This document shows positions 18,036 through 28,458 of a stretch of 64,000 nt of DNA, piece after piece. A program made the position numbers and the translations under genes. The notes beneath the pieces were generated by a model. That model worked only from the letters and a program-made list of their open reading frames with translations. It made no database searches and was not told the origin of the DNA. The DNA comes from Sandarakinorhabdus sp. (GTDB lineage: Bacteria; Pseudomonadota; Alphaproteobacteria; Sphingomonadales; Sphingomonadaceae): NCBI GenBank assembly GCA_020692215.1, contig JAIMKW010000001.1, positions 594,442 through 658,441 of the forward strand, given 5' to 3'. How positions within the stretch are numbered: position 1 is the first letter of the stretch; each line of letters starts with the position of its first letter.

Positions 18036-18049
18036 TTGATCCCGGTCAA
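18036..18049 (-). promoter_or_regulatory. FNR/FixK-type box (anaerobox) upstream of ccoN
   Basis: TTGATCCCGGTCAA matches the FNR/FixK consensus TTGAT-N4-ATCAA at 9 of 10 positions. Its centre is about 90 bases upstream of the ccoN start, leaving room for activation at -41.5 with a leader of about 50 bases. FNR/FixK control of ccoNOPQ under low oxygen is well established in alphaproteobacteria. The same gap holds the acs promoter, whose start is 145 bases away on the other strand. The regulator gene is not in this window. Confidence 0.7.
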
Positions 18050-18194
18050 ATGGCGCGGGTGCGACGTTCCGGCGCAGGAGGGCAACCCGGGGATCGCCGC
18101 CGCGGTTTGCCACCCTGTCTATAATGGCATGGGGTTCCCCGATGCAGCATCCATGCGCTAGCGTCGGAAAAACGTTCCCCGGGAGATGAATTGC

Positions 18195-20138
18195 ATGAGC
18201 GACGCCCTTTATCCCGTGCCCGCAGACTGGGCCGCGCGCGCCAGGATCAACAAGGATGGCTACGTCAGGCTCTACCGGGAATCGCTCGACGATGCCGACA
18301 GCTTCTGGAGGCGCGAGGCCCGGCGGATCGACTGGACAACGCCCTTCACCGAAGTCTCCCGTTGGAGCTTCGACGAAGCCGATTTCGGCATCCGCTGGTT
18401 CGCCGATGGCGCTCTCAACGTTTCTGCCAACTGTATCGACCGCCATCTCGCCGAACGAGCCGACCAGACAGCGATAATCTGGGAGCCCGACAGCCCCGAC
18501 GAGCAGGGGCGGCGCATCTCCTACCGCGCGCTGCACGAAGCCGTCTGCCGCTTGGCCAATGCCCTGAAGGCCAAGGGTGTCCGCAAGGGCGACAGGGTCA
18601 CCATCTATCTGCCGATGATCCCCGAAGCCGCATTTGCGATGCTGGCCTGCGCGCGGATCGGCGCCATCCACTCGGTCGTGTTCGGCGGGTTTTCGCCCGA
18701 CAGTATCGCGAACCGGGTGCAGGATTGCGATTCAAAGCTGATCATCACAGCCGATGAAGGCCTGCGCGGCGGCAAGACCATTCCCTTGAAGGCCAATGTC
18801 GATGCGGCTCTTTCGAGCTGCCCGTCGGTGGAGACGGTGATTGTCGTCACCCGCACCGGCACGGGCGTGTGGATGCAGGAAGGCCGCGATTTCTGCTACG
18901 AAACGCTGGTCGCCGCCCAGTCCGCCGATTGCCCGGCCGAGCCGATGAACGCCGAGGACCCGCTGTTCATCCTCTATACCTCGGGCTCCACCGGGAAGCC
19001 CAAGGGCGTGCTGCACACTTCGGGGGGCTATCTCACTTGGGTTTCGATGACCCATGACTATGTGTTCGATTACCGCCCGGGCGAAGTCTTCTGGTGTGCT
19101 GCCGATGTCGGATGGGTTACCGGCCACAGCTATGTTGTCTATGGTGCGCTTGCCAACGGCGCGACGACACTGATGTACGAAGGCGTTCCCAACTATCCGG
19201 ATTTCAGCCGCTTCTGGCAGGTGATCGACAAGCACAAGGTCGATACCTTCTATGCTGCGCCAACCGCGCTCAGGGCGCTGATGCGCGAAGGCGACGAATG
19301 GGTGGAAAAAACCAGCCGCGCTTCGCTTCGCCTGCTGGGCAGCGTGGGCGAGCCGATCAACCCGGAAGCCTGGGAATGGTATCACCGGGTAGTGGGCGAA
19401 GGCCGTTGCCCCATCGTTGACACCTGGTGGCAGACGGAAACCGGCGGGGCGATGATCACCCCGCTGCCCGGTGCGACAGACCTGAAACCGGGGTCGGCCA
19501 GTTTCCCCATGTTCGGTGTGGTGCCGCAACTGGTGGACGGCGAGGGCCATGTGCTGGAAGGCGCGGCAGAAGGAAACCTGGTGCTTACGCGATCATGGCC
19601 TGGCCAGATGCGCACCGTCTGGGGCGATCATGCGCGTTTCTTCCAGACCTATTTTACCACCTACAAGGGCAAATATTTCACCGGCGACGGCTGCCGCCGC
19701 GATGCCGATGGCTATTACTGGATCACCGGCCGGGTGGACGATGTGATCAACGTGTCCGGCCACCGGATGGGAACCGCTGAAGTGGAAAGCGCGCTTGTCG
19801 CGCATGCCAAGGTCGCCGAAGCGGCGGTCGTGGGTTATCCGCATGATATCAAGGGGCAGGGTATCTATGCCTATGTGACGCTGAACGCGCACGATGAACC
19901 ATCCGAAGGGCTGCGCCGCGAGCTGGTGCAGTGGGTCAGGAAGGAAATCGGCCCGATCGCGACGCCCGATGTGATCCAGTTCGCGCCCGGCCTGCCGAAA
20001 ACGCGTTCGGGCAAGATCATGCGGCGGATCCTGCGCAAGATCGCCGAGAATGATGTGTCGAACCTGGGCGATACCAGCACGCTGGCCGATCCTTCGGTGG
20101 TGCAGGATCTTGTTGCAAACCGCGCTGGCGCACACTGA
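18195..20138 (+). CDS. acs: acetyl-CoA synthetase
   Basis: Converts acetate, ATP and CoA to acetyl-CoA. 647 residues, normal length. Motifs: P-loop-like [26 protein letters not shown], hinge and A8 region [20 protein letters not shown], and the acetylation-site lysine K607 in [14 protein letters not shown] (K609 in Salmonella). ATG 18195 is chosen over ATG 18186 because GGGAG at 18181-18185 is properly spaced for the former. It diverges from ccoN. Confidence 0.96.
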   Translation: MSDALYPVPADWAARARINKDGYVRLYRESLDDADSFWRREARRIDWTTPFTEVSRWSFDEADFGIRWFADGALNVSANCIDRHLAERADQTAIIWEPDSPDEQGRRISYRALHEAVCRLANALKAKGVRKGDRVTIYLPMIPEAAFAMLACARIGAIHSVVFGGFSPDSIANRVQDCDSKLIITADEGLRGGKTIPLKANVDAALSSCPSVETVIVVTRTGTGVWMQEGRDFCYETLVAAQSADCPAEPMNAEDPLFILYTSGSTGKPKGVLHTSGGYLTWVSMTHDYVFDYRPGEVFWCAADVGWVTGHSYVVYGALANGATTLMYEGVPNYPDFSRFWQVIDKHKVDTFYAAPTALRALMREGDEWVEKTSRASLRLLGSVGEPINPEAWEWYHRVVGEGRCPIVDTWWQTETGGAMITPLPGATDLKPGSASFPMFGVVPQLVDGEGHVLEGAAEGNLVLTRSWPGQMRTVWGDHARFFQTYFTTYKGKYFTGDGCRRDADGYYWITGRVDDVINVSGHRMGTAEVESALVAHAKVAEAAVVGYPHDIKGQGIYAYVTLNAHDEPSEGLRRELVQWVRKEIGPIATPDVIQFAPGLPKTRSGKIMRRILRKIAENDVSNLGDTSTLADPSVVQDLVANRAGAH

Positions 20139-20172
20139 AGCCGGGGCCACAGGGCATCTTCAGCCTGCTTTT
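20135..20172 (+). terminator. possible weak terminator after acs
   Basis: A 6-bp inverted repeat (CTGAAG 20135-20140, CTTCAG 20158-20163) starts in the last acs codon and is followed by CCTGCTTTTG. The loop is long (17 bases) and the T-run short, so this is only a candidate. Confidence 0.25.
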
Positions 20173-20183
20173 GCCGGAGAAAT

Positions 20184-20260
20184 TGGTGCGCCCGGAACGA
20201 TTCGAACGTCCGACCCTCAGATTCGTAGTCTGATGCTCTATCCAGCTGAGCTACGGGCGC
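20184..20260 (-). tRNA. tRNA-Arg (anticodon ACG)
   Basis: Reverse strand folds into a full cloverleaf: acceptor GCGCCCG paired with CGGGCGC, D-arm with AGCTCAGCTGGATAGAGC, anticodon stem TCAGA/TCTGA with loop CTACGAA (anticodon ACG, to be edited to ICG by TadA), T-arm GGACG TTCGAAT CGTTC. Discriminator A at 20187 and CCA encoded at 20186-20184. Confidence 0.97.
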
Positions 20261-20332
20261 ACACGGGAAGGCGGGCGATAAGGGAGGCCGAGACAGATTG
20301 CAAGGGAGGAGTTCGGGGGGCTAGGGGGGGCG

Positions 20333-20851
20333 ATGCATTTCCCGGTTCCCCACTTCATCCCTCTTGTTGCCCTTCTGCTATCGGGCTGCGTGTTCGCCGG
20401 CGGCGATTTCCCGTCTCTGAAGCCGCGGCAGGCCGAAACGCCACGCATCATCACAGCGCCCGGCGAAGGCCTGCTGATCGCGCTGTCAGCTGAAGAGCGC
20501 GCGGCCCTCTCGGCCGATATCGAACGAGAGAGCGAGTCGCTGGAAACCGTCAGGCGCGATATGGAAGCCGCCCAGCGTGAACTGGATTCGGCCATTGCAG
20601 GTGCACGCAATGCAAAGCCGGGATCAGAGGCGTGGAGTGCAGCCCAGATGGCGCTTTCACGCTTTGATCTGGCCCGCAGTCCGCTGGGCGACATCGACGC
20701 CCGGCTGATATCGCTGCTGCGAATGGTCGACAGCCTCCCTGCCGACAATCCAGACCGTCAGGCCGTGGAAAGCCTGGCCGCCGCGGTCGCACGCGCGGGC
20801 GCTAACGGCGAAACAGCCATGCAGGCCGCAAGCCGTTCGCTGGGTGGCTGA
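20333..20851 (+). CDS. hypothetical lipoprotein with coiled coil
   Basis: 172-residue protein with a lipoprotein signal: LVALLLSGC, lipidation Cys at residue 19. The mature part has a predicted coiled-coil helix of about 40 residues (LSAEERAALSADIERESESL onward) and a helical C-terminus. No family recognised. The lipobox and coding bias make it a real gene. It starts 72 bases past the tRNA on the opposite strand. Confidence 0.75.
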   Translation: MHFPVPHFIPLVALLLSGCVFAGGDFPSLKPRQAETPRIITAPGEGLLIALSAEERAALSADIERESESLETVRRDMEAAQRELDSAIAGARNAKPGSEAWSAAQMALSRFDLARSPLGDIDARLISLLRMVDSLPADNPDRQAVESLAAAVARAGANGETAMQAASRSLGG

Positions 20852-21000
20852 TCGGGCAGCTGGTCAACAACCCGCATTATCCTGATCAAAGGCGTCCAGC
20901 CGGCCGAAAGCCGCGCCGCACCCGGGGTTGACCCGCGCCGCCTGCCCGGCAAGGGTTGTCTTTCATACAAACTGTGTGGGGGAAACAGGAGCATGACAGC

Positions 21001-22398
21001 TTGAGCGGGGCGACAGCAAAAGTTCACGGCACCTGGTCCTCCCGCATGGCCTTCCTGTTGGCCACCATCGGTTTCTCCGTCGGCCTGGGCAATATCTGGC
21101 GCTTTCCATGGCTCGCCGGGGAGAATGGCGGCGGCGCCTTTGTCATCATCTACATCCTGTGCGTTGCCCTTATCGCGCTTCCGATCCTGATGGCCGAACT
21201 GATGATCGGCCGGCGCGGCGGCCTGTCCCCTGCCGCGAGCCTTGCAAAGCTGGCACGGCAGGAGGGCGGATCCCAGGGCTGGCGCATCGGTGGCATGATC
21301 GCCGTTCTCGCCACCTTCCTCGTCGGCACCTTCTATTGCGTCATCGGCGGCTGGACGCTGGCCTATGTGTGGAATGCGGCATCAGGCGCGCTTTCGGCTG
21401 TTGATACACCCGCCGCACAGGGCCTGTTCGAAGGGCTGCTCGGGTCGCCCGTTCAGCTGATCGGCTGGATGCTGCTGTTCCTGTTCGTTACCAGCTTCAT
21501 CGTCGGGCGGGGTATCCAGGCCGGGCTCGAACGCGCGACCGGCATTCTCATGCCCATGCTGTTCGTCATGCTTCTCGGTCTCGTGCTGTTTGCCCTCATC
21601 GAAGGCGATGCAGCAAAGGGCCTTGCCTTTCTGTTCGCGCCGGATTTCTCCGAAATCGGATGGTCAACCGTGCTTGCGGCGACCGGCCAGGCCTTCTTTT
21701 CCGTCAGTGTCGGCGCAGGCGGCATGATCGTCTATGGTGCCTATCTGCCAAAGGAAGTGAAGATCGCCCCCACGGCCGCGATCGTTGCCGGCGCCGATAC
21801 GCTGGTTGCGATTCTGGCCGGCCTTGCGATCTTCCCGTTCCTGTTTGCGCAGGGGCTCGCGCCATCCCAGGGGCCCGGCCTCATGTTCGTGGTCATGCCG
21901 GTGGCGCTGCAGGCAACCGGAGCGGCCGGCCTTATCGCCTTCATGTTCTTTCTTCTTCTGGCGATTGCGGCCCTCACGTCGATGATCGCGCTGTTTGAAA
22001 CCATCATCGCCATCACGGAAGAACGCGGCTGGAAGCGTGGCCCAACGGTCTGGGGGGTCGCCGCCATCACCGGAGCCTTCGGCCTGCTGACGGTTTTCTC
22101 GTTCAATATTCTTTCGGGTGTCTATCCGCTTGCCGGGCTGCCTGGTTTTGAAACGCGCACCTTTTTCGATATTGTCGATTCGTTCACATCCAATGTCGGC
22201 CTGACAACAGCTGCGCTCTTCAGCTCCCTGTTCGCAGGCTGGGTTCTTTCGAAAGGTAGCGCGGCAGACGAACTGGGTGTGTCGGCACAGAGCATGGGGT
22301 TTCGTGTCTGGCGTTTCCTTGTGCGCTGGCCGGTGCCGGCCGCCATCGCCATCCTGCTGTTCGGGTCGTTCTTCGGACTCGGCGAATCCAGCGGCTGA
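21001..22398 (+). CDS. sodium-dependent transporter, NSS (SNF) family
   Basis: LeuT-fold Na+-coupled importer of amino acids or amines. 465 residues with the family signature in helix 1 (GFSVGLGNIWRFPWLAGENG) and about 11-12 predicted helices. The substrate is not readable. TTG 21001 is proposed as start: AGGAG at 20987-20991 is 9 bases upstream, and the protein then begins MSGATAKVHGTWSSRMAFLL. TTG 20956 or GTG 20974 would add 15 or 9 residues. It ends 2 bases from the stop of the converging DUF2891 gene. Confidence 0.92.
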   Translation: MSGATAKVHGTWSSRMAFLLATIGFSVGLGNIWRFPWLAGENGGGAFVIIYILCVALIALPILMAELMIGRRGGLSPAASLAKLARQEGGSQGWRIGGMIAVLATFLVGTFYCVIGGWTLAYVWNAASGALSAVDTPAAQGLFEGLLGSPVQLIGWMLLFLFVTSFIVGRGIQAGLERATGILMPMLFVMLLGLVLFALIEGDAAKGLAFLFAPDFSEIGWSTVLAATGQAFFSVSVGAGGMIVYGAYLPKEVKIAPTAAIVAGADTLVAILAGLAIFPFLFAQGLAPSQGPGLMFVVMPVALQATGAAGLIAFMFFLLLAIAALTSMIALFETIIAITEERGWKRGPTVWGVAAITGAFGLLTVFSFNILSGVYPLAGLPGFETRTFFDIVDSFTSNVGLTTAALFSSLFAGWVLSKGSAADELGVSAQSMGFRVWRFLVRWPVPAAIAILLFGSFFGLGESSG

Positions 22399-22400
22399 TT

Positions 22401-23366
22401 TCAGCCTTGCAGCGCCAGAAGGGCGAATGTCGCCAGCCAGTGCGCCCCGGCATAATCGGCATCCAGAAAGCCAAGGCTTGCGTCGAGATGCTCTGCTGCG
22501 ATCTGTTGGCAGTCCACGCCCGGCAGATCCGGAGCCAGTGTTCGCCATGCCCAGCTGCGGCTGAGATTGAGCCCGTCCAGATGCGCGATCTTGCCGTCGC
22601 TCCGATCGCTGACCGTTGCCGGCACGAACAGGGTTGTCGGCTGGCGTTTTGCAAGGTGCGGCAGGAACCCCGCCATCCACGGAGCAAAATCCGCGCCCAG
22701 AACAGCCTGCATCAGCAGGGCCTCGGTCAGCGCGGGCGACAGGAAGGCATCCCCCTCCGGTTCCCAGGCCTGGCAATCCCTGTCGGCACCGAACCAGTCG
22801 AGCGACCGTTTGCGGATCAGGCCTGCCAGCGCTGGATCGTGCGCGTCGGCCCAGTGCAGCGCCAGCACGCAGGCAAAGGCGGTGTTGAAGTGGGTGCCGG
22901 TCCGGATGGGGTAGGTCAGATTGGGCAGATGCGCCTTGAAACGGTCGGCAAAGGCCCACGCCAGCGGCGCCAGCCGGTCGGCCAGCGCGCCGTGCCGGCA
23001 GGCTTCGCCGTGCAGTGCCAGCATCCAGGCCCAGCCATAGGGGCGCTCGAACCCGGCGCTTTCCGGCCGGGCCAGATAGGCGCGCTCGGCTTCCACATTG
23101 GCAGGTGTGAACAGCGCATGTGCACGCGCCAGCGCTTCCGCGCTGCTGTCCAGCCCGGGGTGCAGCCGCGCGCAGGTCAGCAGAAGCCACCAGCCATGCA
23201 CGCAGCTGTGCCAATCGAAGCTGCCGTAAAAGATCGGGTGGAGCGTGCGCGGCGGCAGCGCGTCCGGGTCGCCCGCCAGCACATGGTCCAGCTTGTGCGG
23301 ATATTCCTGGCCTACATGCCCCAGTGCGATCGAGGCGAGCCGTCGTGCGGTGTCTGCGTCGATCAT
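22401..23366 (-). CDS. DUF2891 family protein
   Basis: 321-residue cytosolic protein matching the DUF2891 pattern: [69 protein letters not shown]. The family looks like an alpha/alpha-barrel and its biochemistry is unknown. It overlaps the 5-oxoprolinase-like gene by 4 bases (ATGA), so the two are probably co-translated. Confidence 0.88.
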   Translation of the reverse strand: MIDADTARRLASIALGHVGQEYPHKLDHVLAGDPDALPPRTLHPIFYGSFDWHSCVHGWWLLLTCARLHPGLDSSAEALARAHALFTPANVEAERAYLARPESAGFERPYGWAWMLALHGEACRHGALADRLAPLAWAFADRFKAHLPNLTYPIRTGTHFNTAFACVLALHWADAHDPALAGLIRKRSLDWFGADRDCQAWEPEGDAFLSPALTEALLMQAVLGADFAPWMAGFLPHLAKRQPTTLFVPATVSDRSDGKIAHLDGLNLSRSWAWRTLAPDLPGVDCQQIAAEHLDASLGFLDADYAGAHWLATFALLALQG

Positions 23367-26300
23367 GGCTGCGCCTTGCCATAACCGCCGCCGCCGGGCG
23401 TCGCAATTTCGATCATGTCGCCCGGCGCCATCCCGGCGCTCGCTGTCGGCCCCAACACCTCTACCCGGCCATCGGCGCGGATCACTCGGTTTTCGCCCGG
23501 CAGCGCGTCGCCGCCGCCCGCGATCCCGAACGGCGCTGTCAACCGCCTGTTGGAAAGGATGCCTGCCGTCATCGGCTCCAGCAATGTCAGCCGTCGCACG
23601 GTGCCGTCTCCGCCCGGCCAGCGGCCCACGCCGCCAGAGCCGCAGCGGATGCGGAAGCTCTCCACCCGCACGGGAAAGCGCGTTTCCAGGATTTCGGGGT
23701 CTGTCAGCCGGCTGTTGGTCATGTGCGGCTGGATCGCCGAGGTTCCGGGAAAGCCTTTGCCCGCCCCCGATCCGCCGGCGATGGTTTCATAATATTGGTG
23801 CTGCGCGTTGCCGAAGGTCAGGTTGTTCATTGTGCCCTGCGCGGCCGCACAGGCGCCAAGCGCAGCAAACAGCGCATCGGTTATCACCTGGCTGGTTTCC
23901 ACATTGCCGGCCACCACGGCTGCGGGTGGCCGGGCATCCAGCATCGATCCTTCGGGCACGATCAGGGTGACCGGGCGCAGCGCGCCATCGTTCAGCGGAA
24001 TCGGAATATCCACAAGGCAGCGAAGCACATACAGCAGCGCCGCGCGCGCGATTGAGACCGGCGCGTTGAAGTTGCTGGGGCGCTGGGCCGATGTCCCGGT
24101 AAAATCCACGGCCAGCTGTCGCGCCGCCCGGTCCACGCGCACCGCCACGCGAATCACCGCGCCTTCATCCATCGGCGCCTCGAAATGGCCATCCTGCAGC
24201 CGGCCGATCAGCCGCGAAACCGCCTCTGCCGCATTGTCCTGCACATGGCCCATATAGGCCAGCAGCGTGTCGCGCCCGTGCAGACGTGCGGCTTGCGCCA
24301 GTGCGTCGGCCCCGCGCTGGCAGGCCGCAACCTGTGCCATCAGATCGCCGATATTCTGATCGATGTTGCGCGCCGGGTGCGGGCCTTGCGCCAGCCGGGC
24401 GCGGATGTCGGCTTCCAGGAACCGGCCATCATCCACCAGCAGCACAGTATCCAGCAGCACGCCCTCGTCGTCGATCGTGCGGCTGAGCGGCGGCATGGAT
24501 CCAGGCGTGATTCCGCCGATATCGGCATGGTGGCCGCGTGCTGCTACGAACAAGCTCGGGGTGGTTTCGCGCGCCAGAAAGCAGGGGCGAACCACGGTGA
24601 TGTCGGGCAGATGGGTGCCGCCGTTCCACGGTGCATTCAGCACAAACACATCGCCTGGCCGAATGCCGCGCCTATCGTTTGTGCGTGCGTCCCGCACGGC
24701 GCGGATGCTGGCGCCCATGGAGCCAAGGTGGACAGGTATATGCGGCGCATTTGCCACCAGATTGCCCTCGCCATCGAACAAGGCGCAGGAAAAATCCAGC
24801 CGTTCCTTCATGTTCACGGATCGCGCGCTGGTCTGCAGAGCAACGCCCATTTCGGTTGCGATGCCCATGAACAGCGCGTTGAACAGCTCCAGCCTTATCG
24901 GGTCCACAGCGGTGCCCGCTGCCAGCCGGGCCGCTGGTGGCAGGTGCCGGGTCAGCACCAACGTGCCGTCCGCTGCCACTTCGGCCTGCCAGCCGGGCTC
25001 GACCACGGTTGTGGCCGATGTATCCGACAGGATGGCCGGCCCCTCGATGATGGTGCCCGCACCAAGCGTTTCGCGCAGGAACAGGCTGGTCTTTGCCATC
25101 GTGCCGCCGAAGCGGGCTTCCACGGTTGCTGCTTCCCGTGGCGCGCCACCAGGCGCTGCTCTCGCAAGATTGATGGCCCCCGCTCCGGGTGGCCGCCCAA
25201 CAGCCTGGGCCGACAGCATTTCCAGCACCAGCGGCGCGTCGGGCGTAGTGAAACCGAAACGCGCGCGATGGGCTGTCTCGAACCCGGCGCGCATCGCGTC
25301 TGCAGTCCCGAACGGAAGCTCGATCGCCGTATCCGAACCGGCATAGCGGACATGCGCCCGCAGCAGCACTTGCACATCGGAAACCGGAAGCCCCTGGCCT
25401 GCCAGTGCATTGCGCGCCTCTGCCGCCAGCGCGGCCGCCCGCGGCGCGACCGAAGAATCGAGCTCGGCATCGAAGGGCAGGGCAATGGTTGCTTCGCGCG
25501 CCGCAACCAGATCGGCAAGGCCAATGCCGAGCGCCGAAAGCAGCCCGGCCATCGGGTGCAGCAGGATCGTGCCGATCCCCAGCGCATCGGCCAGCGCGCA
25601 GGCATGCTGCCCGCCCGCACCGCCGAATGCCACCAGCGCATGCGTTGCCGGATCATGCCCGCGCGCAATCGAGATCTGGCGGACGGCGGCCGCCATATGC
25701 GCATTGGCAACGCCGACCAGTCCCTCGGCAAGCGCCATCGGGTCGGGCCGCTCGCCGGTCTCCGCCGCCACTTCGTCGGCCAGCCTGCCCAGTGCAGCAA
25801 GCGCTGCTTCGCGATCGATCGGCTGGTTGCCCTGCTCTCCGAACAGGGCCGGAAAATAGCCCGGCTGAACCCGGCCAAGTGCCACATTGCAATCGGTTAC
25901 AGTCAGCGGCCCACCGCGGCGATAGCAGGCGGGGCCCGGCACGGCACCCGCCGATTGCGGCCCTACCACAAGCCGCCCGGCCTCCAGCCGGCAGATGGAG
26001 CCACCGCCCGCTGCCACCGTGTGGATATCCAGCATCGGGCTTCGCATCCGGATACCGGCTACCTCGGTTTCAAAGCTGCGTTCATAGGTGCCGCCATAGT
26101 GCGACACGTCGGTAGAGGTTCCGCCCATGTCGAAGCCGATCAGCCGGTCTTGGCCGATGGCGGCGGCCGTTTTCACCATGCCCACAATCCCGCCTGCGGG
26201 GCCGGACAGCACGGCATCCTTGCCGCGAAAGCGGCTTGCCGCCGCCAGCCCGCCGTTCGATTGCATGAACATCAGTTTCGTATCGGCCGGAAGCGCGCTG

Positions 26301-26974
26301 GAAACAGCATCCACATATGCGCCCAGAATTGGCGAGAGATAGGCATCCGCCACCGTCGTGTCGCCACGCGGCACCAGTTTGATGAGTGGCGAGACCTGAT
26401 GGCTGACGGAGACTTGCGAAAAGCCCATGGCCCGGGCCAGCCCGGCCAGTGCCAGTTCGTGTGCGGGATAGCGATATCCGTGCATCAACAGGATTGCGAC
26501 CGACGCTATCCCATCGTCCAGCGCGGCCTGCAGGGCCGCGCGTGCACCATCCAGATCCAGCGGCACCAGAACGCTGCCATCGGCCGATACCCGCTCGTCC
26601 ACTTCGGCCACGCATTCGGCCAGCTGGTCGGGCAGTTTCACATGCAGCGCGAAGATATCGGGCCGGGCCTGGTGGCCGATGCGCAGCGCATCGGCAAAGC
26701 CGCGTGTCACCATCAGCAGCACGCGCGCGCCCTGGCGCTCCAGCAGTGCATTGGTTGCGACCGTCGTGCCCATCTTCACGATCACCGGGCCTTCATGCCC
26801 CAGCGTCAGCAGGCGCACGCCGGCAACGGCTGCGTCCTCGGCCCGGCTTGGGTCATGGCTCAGCAGTTTTGCCGTTCGCAGCGCGCCACCGGGCAGCCGC
26901 GCGATCACATCGGTGAAGGTGCCGCCGCGATCGATCCAGACTTCGGCTGCCCCGGCTCCCGAAGGCTCCGCCAT
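23363..26974 (-). CDS. fused hydantoinase/5-oxoprolinase (HyuA-HyuB type)
   Basis: 1203-residue ATP-dependent amidase joining both subunits found separately in HyuA/HyuB. Residues about 1-680 are the ATP-binding half ([47 protein letters not shown]). Residues about 690-1203 are the hydantoinase B half ([66 protein letters not shown]). Such fusions include 5-oxoprolinase, which opens 5-oxoproline to glutamate, but the substrate is not certain. ATG 26974 gives [20 protein letters not shown] and overlaps the upstream stop (TAATG). It is sandwiched between a serine hydrolase and DUF2891. Confidence 0.9.
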   Translation of the reverse strand: MAEPSGAGAAEVWIDRGGTFTDVIARLPGGALRTAKLLSHDPSRAEDAAVAGVRLLTLGHEGPVIVKMGTTVATNALLERQGARVLLMVTRGFADALRIGHQARPDIFALHVKLPDQLAECVAEVDERVSADGSVLVPLDLDGARAALQAALDDGIASVAILLMHGYRYPAHELALAGLARAMGFSQVSVSHQVSPLIKLVPRGDTTVADAYLSPILGAYVDAVSSALPADTKLMFMQSNGGLAAASRFRGKDAVLSGPAGGIVGMVKTAAAIGQDRLIGFDMGGTSTDVSHYGGTYERSFETEVAGIRMRSPMLDIHTVAAGGGSICRLEAGRLVVGPQSAGAVPGPACYRRGGPLTVTDCNVALGRVQPGYFPALFGEQGNQPIDREAALAALGRLADEVAAETGERPDPMALAEGLVGVANAHMAAAVRQISIARGHDPATHALVAFGGAGGQHACALADALGIGTILLHPMAGLLSALGIGLADLVAAREATIALPFDAELDSSVAPRAAALAAEARNALAGQGLPVSDVQVLLRAHVRYAGSDTAIELPFGTADAMRAGFETAHRARFGFTTPDAPLVLEMLSAQAVGRPPGAGAINLARAAPGGAPREAATVEARFGGTMAKTSLFLRETLGAGTIIEGPAILSDTSATTVVEPGWQAEVAADGTLVLTRHLPPAARLAAGTAVDPIRLELFNALFMGIATEMGVALQTSARSVNMKERLDFSCALFDGEGNLVANAPHIPVHLGSMGASIRAVRDARTNDRRGIRPGDVFVLNAPWNGGTHLPDITVVRPCFLARETTPSLFVAARGHHADIGGITPGSMPPLSRTIDDEGVLLDTVLLVDDGRFLEADIRARLAQGPHPARNIDQNIGDLMAQVAACQRGADALAQAARLHGRDTLLAYMGHVQDNAAEAVSRLIGRLQDGHFEAPMDEGAVIRVAVRVDRAARQLAVDFTGTSAQRPSNFNAPVSIARAALLYVLRCLVDIPIPLNDGALRPVTLIVPEGSMLDARPPAAVVAGNVETSQVITDALFAALGACAAAQGTMNNLTFGNAQHQYYETIAGGSGAGKGFPGTSAIQPHMTNSRLTDPEILETRFPVRVESFRIRCGSGGVGRWPGGDGTVRRLTLLEPMTAGILSNRRLTAPFGIAGGGDALPGENRVIRADGRVEVLGPTASAGMAPGDMIEIATPGGGGYGKAQP

Positions 26975-28428
26975 TACGGCCGGGACAGGCGAAGCGCCTG
27001 GATTTGCGGCGTGGCTGTCGGCGCCAGCAGCAGCTGTCCATTGATTCGCCCGGTGGTGCAGCGCCACTGGAATCGCCCCGAAAGCGCACCGTCGGGAACG
27101 ATGGGCGATGTGGTATCGCACTGCCCGGTCTCGGCCTTCAGCCGCGCCAGTTCAGCCGCCCAGTTCGCGGCCGACCTGTCCATCAGCATGTTCATGGCGA
27201 GTGCGCCCGGCTCGGCATCGATCCGGCCCGACGCCCATATCCGCCCGGCAGCGGCATAGCCCTGTGCCAGCGCCGGGGTAAGCGAGAGGGCCCGCGCCTT
27301 GAGCAACCCGGCACGTTGCAGCACACCCGCGGCATCCCAGACCGGTGGCAGCGGTGCGGCATAGGTGCGGTTGGAAAAGGCAAAAATGCCGACGCCCGCT
27401 TCGGGAAACAGCAGCATGTGGCTGCCATAGCCGGGGTATCCGCCGGAATGGAACATCACCGCCCCCAGCAGGCAATCACTTCCTGCAACCAGCCCTGCGG
27501 CATACACCATCTGCAACCGGCAATCGGGCGCATCCTTGCCGGGCCGGGCGCGGACATGGGTGAAGCCGCCGCCGGCGCGCATTTCGCGCAGCATCGCGCC
27601 TTCGCCGCCAGCCTTTGCATCGGCGGGCCAGCCCGATAGCAGATGCGCCACCCATTTTGCATAATCATTGGCCGTGGTGACGACACCTCCCATCGCGCCG
27701 AACGCGCCATCGGGCATCACCGGCTCGGGCGTCCAGCGGTTGTTTTCCCAGCGATAGCCGCGCGCCAGCCGCTCGATCGGAACATCGCGCACCTCGTAAG
27801 TGGTGGTTTCCATGCCTAGCGGCTGGAATATCGTTTCGCGGATTCGCTGCTGATAGGGCTGGCCGGAAAGATTGCCGACGATCCGCCCCAGCGTCGCATA
27901 GCCGACATTGGAATATTCATAGCGGGTGCCCGGCGCCGACTGGAACGGAACCCCTGCCGCCAGCAGCCTGGTGAAATCCGCCTCCGCCATGCTCTGCTGC
28001 CGGTCGCCCCAGGGGTCGTCGGTTACATAGCCGGCCGTGTGGTGCAGCAGGTGGCGCACGGTGATCCCATGGCCCCAGGGCTTCAATTCCGGCACATGCA
28101 CGGATGCGGGATCGTCCAGCCGCAGCTTGCCCTCGTCGCGCAGCTTCAGGATGGAATAGGCGGTGAACGCTTTCGACATGGAGGCGATGCGGAACGCGCT
28201 GTCGGCGGTAACCGGGCGGCGCTGCTCCAGATCCTGCACACCCATGCCTTCGACATGGATGAGCATCCCGTCTTTCACCACGCCCCAGACAAGGCCTGGT
28301 GCGCGTTGGTCGAGCATCCAGTCGGCAAAGCCTTTGCGGATTTCAGGGAGAGATTCCCCTATGTCGGCCTGGGCGGAAGCGGGAACGGCGAGGGTGAGAG
28401 CGGCGAAGGCCAGGGTCAGATTGCGCAT
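26974..28428 (-). CDS. exported serine hydrolase, class C beta-lactamase fold
   Basis: 484 residues with a signal peptide ([20 protein letters not shown]). S83-M-S-K86 in [13 protein letters not shown] is the SxxK catalytic motif, [15 protein letters not shown] holds the YxN motif, and [12 protein letters not shown] the third HxG box. These place it among beta-lactamase-related D-aminopeptidases and esterases; a true antibiotic role is not implied. The C-terminal region of about 120 residues is an extra domain found in many family members. Confidence 0.87.
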   Translation of the reverse strand: MRNLTLAFAALTLAVPASAQADIGESLPEIRKGFADWMLDQRAPGLVWGVVKDGMLIHVEGMGVQDLEQRRPVTADSAFRIASMSKAFTAYSILKLRDEGKLRLDDPASVHVPELKPWGHGITVRHLLHHTAGYVTDDPWGDRQQSMAEADFTRLLAAGVPFQSAPGTRYEYSNVGYATLGRIVGNLSGQPYQQRIRETIFQPLGMETTTYEVRDVPIERLARGYRWENNRWTPEPVMPDGAFGAMGGVVTTANDYAKWVAHLLSGWPADAKAGGEGAMLREMRAGGGFTHVRARPGKDAPDCRLQMVYAAGLVAGSDCLLGAVMFHSGGYPGYGSHMLLFPEAGVGIFAFSNRTYAAPLPPVWDAAGVLQRAGLLKARALSLTPALAQGYAAAGRIWASGRIDAEPGALAMNMLMDRSAANWAAELARLKAETGQCDTTSPIVPDGALSGRFQWRCTTGRINGQLLLAPTATPQIQALRLSRP

Positions 28429-28458
28429 GGCTCCACCCTAGCGGCTATTCGGTGCGCC

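Noticed and set aside
20876..20889. Second FNR-like site (ATTATCCTGATCAA) before the NSS transporter
   Set aside because: Only the right half is perfect (8 of 10 overall), and no oxygen-linked gene follows.
24185..27259. 1024-codon open frame antisense to the oxoprolinase-like gene
   Set aside because: Gln/His/Arg-rich composition typical of antisense translation; the sense frame matches a known family throughout.
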